DNA from: Dioszegia crocea
Lineage: Eukaryota > Basidiomycota > Tremellomycetes > Tremellales > Bulleribasidiaceae
Assembly (NCBI GenBank): GCA_001600615.1
Contig: BCKK01000007.1
Coordinates: forward strand, 402,431 to 466,430
Reading direction: 5' to 3'
Length of the DNA stretch: 64,000 nucleotides
Below the pieces are notes generated by a model. It did no database searches, was not told the DNA's origin, and worked only from the letters and a program-made list of their open reading frames with translations. The first letter of the stretch is position 1. Each line of letters starts with the position of its first letter. Both the position numbers and the translations under genes were made by a program. Positions 55,557 through 64,000 of the stretch are shown piece after piece.

Positions 55557-57384
55557 ATGTCTTTCCAGAAGTTCCCTGCCCGGGAGCATGCTCAGAAACT
55601 GGCCGTATCACTACTTGGCCGATTAGAAAAGGAACAACGGGAATCGGTGAGCTGGCTGTTGAGTTGGACTAAGATGTAGACCCATGCTGTCTTTCTCCAA
55701 GCGCCGCCCGTCGAGTGCCGACATGACACCGATCGCGAGCTGGCATTTCGTAAGTGTATACTCTTACGATAAGTGAGCTTTGGCTGATGAGATAGATCAA
55801 GAAGCCAACTTCACCTACCTGACAGGCTATCCACACGCAGATGCCTCGGTACTCGTTGTCATTAAGCCGTCAGATGGCGCTCCAACTATTGAGCACACAC
55901 TCTTTGTCCCTCCTGCTCTGCCAGAGGTGACAATGTGGTCGGTGAGACCGCCAACTCTCGAAGAAGCTCGCGCGGGCTTCGATACCGACAGTGTACGCAG
56001 TACCGCGGATTTAGACAAGGCTTTGGAACAGCTTGGCCCGAACGTACGACTCCACACTCTGCCCATGACGAAGGAGTATCCCGCCTTGCCCGATACTATT
56101 CTGAGCGCCAAAATACTCCAGCCAGACATGTCTAATCTCCTTGACGCTCTTCATATCGCTCGACTTACCAAGAGCGAGTTCGAAATCGAGCTCGTCAGAG
56201 AGGCCAACCGGATCTCTTCTGGGGCGCACGAGGTTGTCATGAGAGAACTGGGCAGATACGCCCGGAAGCGAAAAGAGGGGCAAGGAAAGGGGAAAGAACG
56301 GACCGGAAAGGAGGGACTGAGCGAGTGGGAAGTTGAAGGAGAAGCAGATGCCGAGGCTGTTTTCGTGGCTGCTTGTCGACGACAAGGGTGAGTGACGAGT
56401 TTAGACACTTTGCTGATGTTAGGTCGAGTCCTGCTTATCTTCCTATCTGCGCCTCTGGCTCAAGGGCTAGTACACTACACTATGTGTAAGTCAGATCTTG
56501 TCGCCTCGGCCTTGACTAATTCTGCAGCTGTAACGATCGCATCTTTCCCCATCTCGCCGAGCCAAGGCAGAACGGTGACAAGTCGTTCCGCCGAGTGCTA
56601 CAACAAGGGTGCTGCTCGTCAGATACACACGAAGCATACACTGCTGGAACACCTATCGGCGAGTATCACTCGGACAGTTTTGAGCCCCAGGTTCTTCTCA
56701 TTGATGCCGGAGGGGAATGGCAGAATTACGCCAGTGATATCACTCGAACTGTACCCGTCGGAAATGGAGGCAAATTCACCAAGGAAGCCGGAGAGATCTA
56801 CGAGCTCGTTCTTCGGATGCAGAAGGTGGGTCACTGATTAGCAAAGCTGATATCAGGAAAGCGAAGCTATGGTCAAGCCAGGAGTCCACTGGGACAGCAT
56901 CCACCTCCACAGCCACCGAGTACTCGTCGACGGCCTGCTCAAACTTGGGATAGTCAAAGGCGATCCCGAATCGATCCTCCAATCTGGAGTTACGTGCGCT
57001 TTCTACCCTCATGGTCTAGGCCATTCGCTCGGTCTCGACGTCCATGACTCTCGACAATACCTTCGGTCGACTCAGACAGATCTACCGGAGTCTTCTAAGC
57101 AGACCCCGGCGAAGCTCTACGCCTACCTACGAATCCGCCAGCCATTGCAGGAAGGCATGATTCTCACTGTCGAGCCGGGATGCTACTTCCCTGCGCAGTT
57201 AATGGAAGAGCATGGTGTGTGGAGGAGCGAGTACGTGGATCAGGAGGTGTTGAAGAGGTATATACCTGTGGGCGGCGTGAGGATTGAGGATGCAGTGGTC
57301 GTTCGGAAAGACGGGATGGAGAATCTCACTACTGCGCCGAGGGAGAGAAAAGAAGTGGAAGCTTTGTGTAGCGGGGAGATATAA
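55557..57384 (+). CDS. Xaa-Pro aminopeptidase/prolidase (M24B metallopeptidase)
   Basis: Exons 55,557-55,646, 55,680-55,749, 55,796-56,387, 56,423-56,485, 56,528-56,825, 56,857-57,384 give 546 aa. The N-terminal aminopeptidase-P domain shows [13 protein letters not shown]. The pita-bread domain holds the dinuclear metal ligands: [34 protein letters not shown] and G-V-R-I-E-D. It releases N-terminal residues before proline or splits X-Pro dipeptides. An insert of basic residues ([11 protein letters not shown]) sits before the metal core. No targeting signal is evident, so it is probably cytosolic. Confidence 0.93.
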
Positions 57385-57565
57385 AGAGATGTAGGCAGGA
57401 TAACTTTATTGTCATCAATCACTGTAGTCTTGTCCGATGGTGTCACTGACCTCCATCGCTCTGCTCTCGGGAAGAGATCCCGACAACCATCGGCTAGATC
57501 CGAGGGCGAGGAATGCTGCTCGAAAGGCTATGCTGCTCGTCATGCCTTCTCTCCGTTGACCAGCA

Positions 57566-59570
57566 ATGCCAGACATAAAGCCTATACTTTCCGGTGCGGT
57601 ATGCAGCGAGCACCGCCTGGCCTCCGAGATTGGCACCGATATGCTGAAAGCGGGCGGCTCAGCAGCGGACGCCATCATAGCTACTGTTCTCGCTATCAAC
57701 ACCCTCTGTCCTTATCACTCTGACCTCGGCGGAGGTGGATTTGCCATTGTGCGGAATGGTCAGGGGATCTATGAAGGTCTAGACTTCAGACAACACGCTC
57801 CTGTGAGTCCGTTGTTTGAGCTGAAAGCTAACGCAAAGGCAGCAGTGACGATGGAATTTTATCAGAATGGAGCTTCGACGTCCCGAGGCGGAGCAGCTGT
57901 GGCTGTTCCTGGAGAATTGAGAGGGCTGGAAGAGCTGCATAAGCGGTACGGAAGACTACCGTGGTCTAAGCTTTTCGAGCCGAGTATAAAGCTTGCCATG
58001 GAGGGGGTACCAGTCGGCGGAGATTTTCATGAGGTATGTCTGTCCACTCTGTGAGCTAACGAAGTAGTACATCAGGAGAGACTGTGTTCCTGCCGGGTCC
58101 GATCAGATTGTGGGATCTTTCTACGAGTCTGATCCGATGTATGCGCCGCTCTTTCAGGACGGAGTCGCTCTGCCTGTGGGCTCGAAGCACCCTCGACCGG
58201 AATTCGCGCGGACGCTGAAGCTGTTGGCGGAAGGGGGCGCCCAGGCGTTCTATGAGGGTGAAGTAGCGGACGCTGTGATCAAAGTCATCAGAGATAAAGG
58301 GGGGCTCATGTCGCTTGGTGATCTAAAGAGTGAGTCTCATCTGACAAGGGGTAGCTCCGAGCTGAAGGATAGATGTTCGCGCTCGATGGGTCGACCCTAT
58401 TCAAGCGAGATACAAAGACTATACCCTCTGGACATTACCGGCTCCTGCGTCTGGTGCGATATGGCTGTCGGCTATGGGTATGCTAGGTCATTTGACACGG
58501 GCAGAAGAGGGGAGCGTCTTGGACCAGCACCGAGTTGCTGAGGCTTTACGAGTGAGTCTTTGGTCATCCAGAGGGGACACAAGCTGATGTGGCCAGTTGG
58601 CGTTTGGACAACGAACAGAATTGGGAGATCCTGACTTCGTACCTGGACTAAAGGAGAAGCAGGCCCTTTGGGTCTCGGAAGACGGCAGCAAGAAGCGGTC
58701 AGAGATGATCTCGGATGACCAAACGTTTGATCCAGAGTACTATATGGCGTCAAGGTAAAGTCTGGCATGTTTCATCACTGTTGTGTGGCTGATGTTGCAG
58801 TACGGATGTGAAATACGACAGTGGTACCTCCAACATCACCGCTGCTGATTCCTCTGGCCTCGTCATATCCCTGACCACAACTGTCGGCTGGAACTGGGGG
58901 AGTAAGATCATGGTACCGGGTTATGGCTTCGTCCTCAACAATTCGATGGACGATTTCTCAGTCAGGGGACGGCCAAATGGATTTGGGTATGAGCCTACGC
59001 CGACAAATTATGGTGCGTCGCCTTTCAGCTTCCCGACACGAAGCTGACGCTCCAGTTGAGCCCGGGAAGAAACCCCTCAGCTCGAGCTGCCCTTATATCG
59101 TGGAAGACAAGGATGGTCGGCCGGTTCTTTCTGGAGGGGCTGCAGGTGGAAGCACCATAATCTCTTCGAATATACAAGTGGCGAGGAATGTCCTGGTGAG
59201 TCTTGGGTGTCCGTTGTCGATGTGTAGAGGCTGATTGTAAGGATTTCGGCATGTCAGCATCAGAAGCTCTGCGAGCAAGCAGGCTACATGACCAGATTCA
59301 GCCCAACGTGACTTATCTTGAAAGGACATCTACAACTCAGGGGATCACGGTTGATGGACACTCGGACGAGCTGGCAGAGGGGCTGAGGAAGAAGGGGCAT
59401 GTGGTCCAGTGGGTCACTGGTGAGTCAGACTTTTCGAGTATGTGAGCTTGGGCTAATATGAAGCACACCGCAGTACGCCTTGTGCAATGCAATTCATGGC
59501 AGATGGCGCATGGGAAGCAGCGGGAGATCCAAGGAAACACGATTCCGGCGGCAGTGTACATCATGCTTGA
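57566..59570 (+). CDS. Gamma-glutamyltransferase
   Basis: Transfers or hydrolyses the gamma-glutamyl group of glutathione and conjugates. Nine exons (57,566-57,802, 57,839-58,033, 58,068-58,329, 58,373-58,551, 58,597-58,754, 58,801-59,012, 59,056-59,195, 59,242-59,419, 59,464-59,570) give 555 aa. Family blocks: G-G-S-A-A-D-A, S-D-L-G-G-G-G-F, F-R-Q-H-A-P, V-A-V-P-G-E-L-R-G; then S-G-T-S-N-I-T with the autoprocessing, nucleophilic Thr, N-N-S-M-D-D-F-S and G-G-A-A-G-G-S. No N-terminal signal anchor is seen, unlike secreted or vacuolar homologues, so it may be cytosolic. Three introns use AAG acceptors. The last 34 bases of the coding sequence lie inside a 156-bp tandem duplication. Confidence 0.93.
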
Positions 59571-59848
59571 TCATCAGATACCGAAGCTGCCTTACCTTCG
59601 ATCTTGCTTATCGACTCACCTCGCTCATGATCGATGATCCTTCTGACCTTCAACGCATCAAGCAGGTCTGAATCGGGAGCAGGATCTGAGGCACACGATT
59701 CCGGCGGCAGTGTACATCATGCTTGATCATCAGATACCGAAGCTGCCTTACCTTCGATCTTGCTTATCGACTCACCTCGCTCATGATCGATGATCCTTCT
59801 GACCTTCAACGCATCAAGCAGGTCTGAATCGGGAGCAGGATCTGAGGC
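59537..59848. repeat. Perfect 156-bp tandem duplication at the 3' end of the GGT gene
   Basis: Bases 59,537-59,692 are repeated exactly at 59,693-59,848. The first copy includes the C-terminal codons and stop of the gamma-glutamyltransferase and 122 bp downstream; the second copy is an extra, non-coding version. No mismatch between the units, so the event is recent or is an assembly artefact. Confidence 0.9.
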
Positions 59849-60222
59849 AGCGGCGAGGACCAGGTCCAGGTCGCAGGAGTCAAAGCATGAAAGGCTCTCC
59901 ATACCTGAAAGGATACATGCAGGTCTTTGATGTGGCCTCCCGAGGATCTGCGATAGTGCTCGACGCAGGGATCAAGAACTGTAGGTTCCTCTTACATCCT
60001 ACTCGCAACTTCTGTGCCTGCCTAGACCCGCTCTTCTGACCATGCAGGACATCACGGACCCATCTTCAGGTGGGTGTTATGTGCTAATTTCAGCGGTCCG
60101 ACTTACTGTCGACAGTCTCTCTGCTTATCAGTCTGCAACCCTCTGTCACTCTGCTAAACTCAATCACAGACACTCTTTCCTCCGAGGATAGAAGGAGGAG
60201 CACGAGGAGACGCAATACAAAG

Positions 60223-60921
60223 ATGGAGACGAAACGCATCAGACGGATCAGGAGAGAGTGCGGTTTATCGACCTTGGCCAGTACTAGTTCGACGGGCAAA
60301 TCGATCCATACAGCTGCTGAACTGCGTACTCTCAATGCCGAGAAACCCTTCTTCGATCCTAAGCTGTTGGGTGAGTGTTGAGGATCTCGATAAAGTCCTT
60401 GACCTAAAAGTCTTGTATGGACGAATGCTGACTATTCAGACACAGAACGGAGGCGCCTGGACTTTGCGTATCTCCGAGAATCAGTGGACAGATACGACAC
60501 GGCTTCACTCGCATCAGATGACGAGGGATCATGGCTGTTCTGTAAGCCCGAAGAGGTGGAGTACGCTCTAGATGGTGTCCGTCAAGATATGCTGGAATGG
60601 AAGGCATCAGCTTGCAAGTCGTCCCTCTTGACAGCGGTCTTTGCATTCTTCACCAAACCTTGCCAGCAGTGGGGAAGCCCAGAGTGGTTCTGGGACGAGA
60701 TCAAGACTGGCGATTCTGTGGAGGACAAGAAAGCTGATGAGGCCTTGAAGGCGGCGCTCGTGCGGCAAATGTGTATGTGGGGACTCATCAAGGTGCTAGA
60801 AGAGCGTGAGAAGGCCGGAAGCGAGCGTGTCGTGGTGAATACCAGCGATTTTGTCAGGACGCGAAACTTGACGACAGGCACTGTGGTTGTCTTGGATCCG
60901 ATCATCGAGGAGGAGGCTTAG
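60223..60921 (+). CDS. Hypothetical protein (unknown family)
   Basis: Exons 60,223-60,370 and 60,440-60,921 give 209 aa; the frame continues upstream to an acceptor near 60,113, so the true start may be earlier. The N-terminus is Arg-rich (R-R-I-R-R-E). The rest is helical, with W-E-E-type aromatic spacing (W-G-S-P-E-W-F-W-D-E-I), then K-V-L-E-E-R-E-K and a short acidic end. No domain recognised. A possible additional exon near 59,890-59,980 could not be joined without a stop. Confidence 0.6.
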
Positions 60922-61151
60922 CAGCAGCAGGGAGGAGGAGGATGCCAAACAGGGAAAACATATGTTTGTAGTACCTGACCGTAGCCCAACACATTAGTAT
61001 GCTCTGTGCCCGACATGGCCATGCCATGGTCAGCCGTAATCTGAGTGAACATCAGGCTGTCATTCATTGGACTACTCCAGAGTACTTCTTCAACCGTAAA
61101 TGCATGGATCGCCTCAGAACCGTACAGTGCGCGTGTTTCACGAATCCAAGC

Positions 61152-62348
61152 CTATCCGCCGGAGTGCGTCCCGTTCAATGAAGCCTTCAAATCCTCTTCC
61201 CCTAGCATCTCTCCCGCAAAGGCCGCCGCCTGCTGTCCATGCGATACGGCCAGATTGACATTCGCCATCGGGCTACCGCTGTTGCCAGCCCAGAACAGCC
61301 CGGGGACGTTCGTCCGAGGATCGTCGCCCATACGAGGCATGCCAGCCACGGCGAGCGGAGGATTGGGCGGAGATATGCTACCGCCAAAGGGGGAAAGATC
61401 GGCGAGGAGGAGGTCTTTGGTCAAGAGGGGTTCGGCGTCAGGGGAAGGTGTAATTCGCTCGGGGAAGACGAGGATGTAAGGGAGGGAAAGGGATGGGCGG
61501 TTGGTGAAGTGGATAGTGAGTTCCGACGAGGTCTGAGTGGTGGAGTCGATTTGGTCCGTGATGACTTCGTATCTGTCACTGCAGGAGTCAGATGTGATTC
61601 TAAGCAGGAGTAGGGGGAACATACGGATTCGCCTTGATAATAGGCATGAATTTCTCCAGACCGCTCGCTGTAAGCTCCTCGGGCGTGTCAATGTCCATTC
61701 CGTGGGTGAAGAAGTATGTTTTGGGATGGAGTAATTTGTTCCACAGCTTGAAGCCGCTGGCCACGATCATTGGGTTGAAATTGGCGTTGGCGCGAGTCAA
61801 GAGGAAGCCAAAGGGTTGATCACGAGTTTCGGTTCCGTGGCAGAATACGCAATGGATGGCTCGAGTACCCCACGCTTCTTGAAGGCCTGGCTATTAGCAC
61901 CAATAATAACGTCAAAGAAATACTCACCTGGGATAGAAGGCAAGATGTCCCTGACACCCGTAGCCAAAATTACAGCCTTGGCAAAGACCTTATTTCCCTT
62001 TGCGTCTTCCGCCTCGAACCCCTCTGCACCCTTGACAAGACTAGTGATCTTGCCATTGACGAATGATGTCCACTCATATCCCTTCTCAATCTCGGCGCGG
62101 GCGTTCTGGCGATAGACGGCCGGATTGACACCTTCATGCCCGAGGATAGTATGAGCAGTGGGTGACTGGGCATTTCGGTAGAGACCGCTGTCGTAGAGGA
62201 TGGTCGGGCGGCGAAGGCGCGAGAACATCAGAGCAGCAGATAATCCGGCAGGACCACCACCGACAATGAGGAGGTCGACATGGGTGCTTGTGGGTTTAGG
62301 GTGAGCCATTGTGAGTAGGTTGAGTAGGGCGATGGGGGTGAATTTCAT
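61152..62348 (-). CDS. Thioredoxin-reductase-like FAD/NAD(P) oxidoreductase
   Basis: Three exons (about 61,926-62,348, 61,625-61,885, 61,152-61,581). FAD-binding G-G-G-P-A-G-L-S near the N-terminus, A-T-G-V-R-D before the first intron, the redox-active C-V-F-C-H-G, and the C-terminal FAD motif A-G-N-S-G-S-P-M-A-N-V-N-L-A-V-S-H-G. This is the small pyridine nucleotide-disulphide oxidoreductase fold used by thioredoxin reductase and by fungal disulphide-forming enzymes such as GliT. The hydrophobic N-terminus (F-T-P-I-A-L-L-N-L-L-T-M-A) could be a signal. The donor of intron 2 is GTATGT. Substrate unknown; a secondary-metabolite dithiol oxidase is as likely as a thioredoxin reductase. Confidence 0.85.
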
Positions 62349-62657
62349 AGTCAACTGGTGAGATTTGCTTCGGAAGACGGCGCCTCTTTATATGCCTCTC
62401 GAGCCGGTATCCTGCTGCAGTCTACTGCACTGTTCTTGGCCTATCCATATTGATGTACAGAGTGAAGGCGCCGAAAGGGGGTCCAGTGGGGCCCAGATGC
62501 GCGCCGCCCGGCCGCCGGGGACGTCGGCCATCGCCGGGTGTAGAGATCGGGGCCCCGCAGTCTGGGAGGAACTGTCGACTCGATGCCATCTCACTATGCC
62601 TATCCATCCGTATCTCTCCAAGCTACTGGTCTATCTCCATGACTTTCCAAGTGCAGG
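62349..62657. promoter_or_regulatory. Divergent promoter region of the oxidoreductase and GNAT genes
   Basis: About 310 bp between divergent starts, containing a very GC-rich segment near 62,500-62,525. No specific site recognised. Confidence 0.4.
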
Positions 62658-63440
62658 ATGATCCATATCCGCTCGACTCTTCGAGGAAACCCCCTCGTAG
62701 CAAAACTCGAAGATCACTTCTTTGCGTCCGCGCCCGCTTTGAGCGCAACCCTCCACTCATCCGGCTGGCTCCTCCGATCTTCAGCCGGGTATACCAAGCG
62801 TGGTAATTCGGCATCCCCCCTCAGCCCCTCAGCCCCTTTATGTCAGTCGACACTACCTCAAATCCAGTCTGGACTGCCTGAACCCAACATAATACGGATA
62901 ACTCCACTGGCGCATCCGGACGATGACAGCTTTCTCGATAGGCTCGGGTGGCGCCACCTGGATCCATCGATCGTTATGGTGCGCAAGCTCGATCGAGTCG
63001 GCTCCTCAGTCGATGCTGGCAGTGCAGATGTCTCAGTATCGTCCGTCCCATCTCCAGCATGGTTAGATGGATTTGCCTCATCCTCTTCCCTCACCCCGTC
63101 ACAAACATCGACATTCCGAAATACCCTTGATCTTATTCTTCCTCCCTTCACACCGGCCTACCTGACCCTCACCGACAAATCGACATTGGCGGCCATCGCT
63201 TATGGTCAAGCAGTGACTTTTGGCGGTATTGCTGGGCTTTTCAACATTGTTGTCCCCGCGGCACATCGTGGGAAGGGTCATGGAAGAAGGATCACACAGG
63301 CGTTGCTGGACTGGGCAGGGCAAAACGGTGCCGATATGGCATATCTGCAGGTGACGCAGGGAAATGCAGTCGGGAAGAAGTTGTATGAATCGATGGGGTT
63401 CAAGGAGGAGTATCGGTATCACTACAGGGTTGCGCCATAG
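62658..63440 (+). CDS. GNAT-family N-acetyltransferase
   Basis: Intronless, 260 aa. The C-terminal third has the acetyl-CoA site I-V-V-P-A-A-H-R-G-K-G-H-G-R-R-I, matching motif A (Q/R-x-x-G-x-G/A), then L-Q-V-T-Q-G-N-A-V-G-K-K-L-Y-E-S-M-G-F, the typical motif B end. The N-terminal part is less conserved and Ser-rich. Small-molecule and protein acetyltransferases share this fold, so the substrate is open. Confidence 0.92.
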   Translation: MIHIRSTLRGNPLVAKLEDHFFASAPALSATLHSSGWLLRSSAGYTKRGNSASPLSPSAPLCQSTLPQIQSGLPEPNIIRITPLAHPDDDSFLDRLGWRHLDPSIVMVRKLDRVGSSVDAGSADVSVSSVPSPAWLDGFASSSSLTPSQTSTFRNTLDLILPPFTPAYLTLTDKSTLAAIAYGQAVTFGGIAGLFNIVVPAAHRGKGHGRRITQALLDWAGQNGADMAYLQVTQGNAVGKKLYESMGFKEEYRYHYRVAP

Positions 63441-64000
63441 TATGTGAGTCGCTGGGAGGTTCAGGGCAGGAGGTGCAGCAGCTGGGCAGATGGTCAGTGT
63501 CAAAGACATCTGTCAATCTTAGGCACCAGCTGATTCCGACAGGCAAAGATTCCAGCGGCTGAAGGCCTGAATTGCGTGCACCGTTGGGTCAGTCTTCTAG
63601 ATATTGGTGTAACCAGCATATTGTGGGCGGTCTGGATATGCCAACGAAGGAATGCTTCACATATAAAACTGCACCGAGACAGATCGAGCACTGATCGAGC
63701 TTATTCGCAAATCACGCGCTCTTGAACGAGTCCGGAGCAGATGTCTGGACGCGAGCAGTACATCCTTTCGGAACACCTAATGTCACACGAGGCTCAGACA
63801 TCTTTGCTCAAAGGGAGATAAATCATGCACTCATGTGAACGAGGTGCCGCTAAGGTATTATGCACACTACGGTGCTACTCGGGGGCGTAGAGCACACGTC
63901 AATTCCCAAGACTTATAGTTTCCGACACAACACAGTCGCGTCCGCTCAGCGTGACATGTTCCTGTCACGCTATTCCGAAACGTTACGTACTTACCGGAAA
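63441..64000. other. Terminal stretch without a supported gene
   Basis: No gene recognised on either strand. Short minus-strand frames are shadows of the GNAT gene or lack domains. Confidence 0.4.

Overview
Eukaryotic nuclear DNA from a basidiomycete yeast, most likely a tremellomycete (Cryptococcus, Kwoniella or Trichosporon relatives). The signs are dense genes with many very short introns (about 30-50 nt, GTGAGT/GTAAGT donors, a CTGAC/CTAAC branch site a few bases before the acceptor), micro-exons, intron-containing tRNA-Leu genes, and basidiomycete-type orthologues (RPT1, TIM13, RPL29, RRP1, FMP32, UVE1). Gene models below were spliced by hand; where all exons are given, the lengths sum to a whole number of codons. 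Layout: 1-2.9 kb weakly coding sequence. 2.9-5.1 kb RPT1 (proteasome ATPase). 5.2-5.5 kb cluster of palindromic repeats, then purine-rich DNA and tRNA-Leu(CAG). 7-20 kb mainly degenerate or paralogous accessory sequence: an S-D-S-repeat gene with one frameshift, decayed members of an unrecognised family 'G' (10.8-13 kb and 16.2-18.3 kb), one truncated and one intact SGNH/PC-esterase-like gene, a second purine tract and tRNA-Leu(CAA). 20.9-25.6 kb two genes of a BRCT/Myb family. 25.9-32.3 kb housekeeping block: TIM13, a mitochondrial TPR-like protein, a secreted protein, RPL29 and a protein kinase. 33.1-41.5 kb three more BRCT/Myb genes. 41.7-50.4 kb MFS transporter, RRP1, a small orphan, UVE1 and FMP32. 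50.6-51.4 kb a sixth, decayed BRCT copy. 51.7-54.6 kb tandem F-box-like genes. 55.6-63.4 kb Xaa-Pro peptidase, gamma-glutamyltransferase, an unknown gene, a thioredoxin-reductase-like flavoprotein and a GNAT acetyltransferase. The outstanding feature is the BRCT/Myb family (copies A-F at 20.9-23.2, 23.4-25.6, 33.1-35.3, 35.5-38.7, 39.2-41.5 and 50.6-51.4 kb). Each begins with a distinctive BRCT-like domain, mostly ending in a W-G-G-C-R-K-G-G type motif at a conserved phase-2 intron. Some then have a second BRCT-like domain, followed by a varying series of about 50-60-residue helix-turn-helix-like modules, and A, D and E end in a Rap1-type Myb domain. BRCT plus Myb is the plan of the telomere protein Rap1, but here it is locally amplified, its modules are shuffled, and one copy carries three tandem module pairs. 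Copies B, C and E are open; A has a frameshift, D a single nonsense codon, and F is a relic with a 95-bp MITE at its broken end. A 57-bp relative of that MITE, with a 9-bp target duplication, interrupts the truncated esterase 36 kb away. The accessory families (BRCT/Myb, G, esterase, F-box) all show lesions next to intact paralogues, whereas the housekeeping genes are clean, so the window looks like a fast birth-and-death region set among conserved genes.
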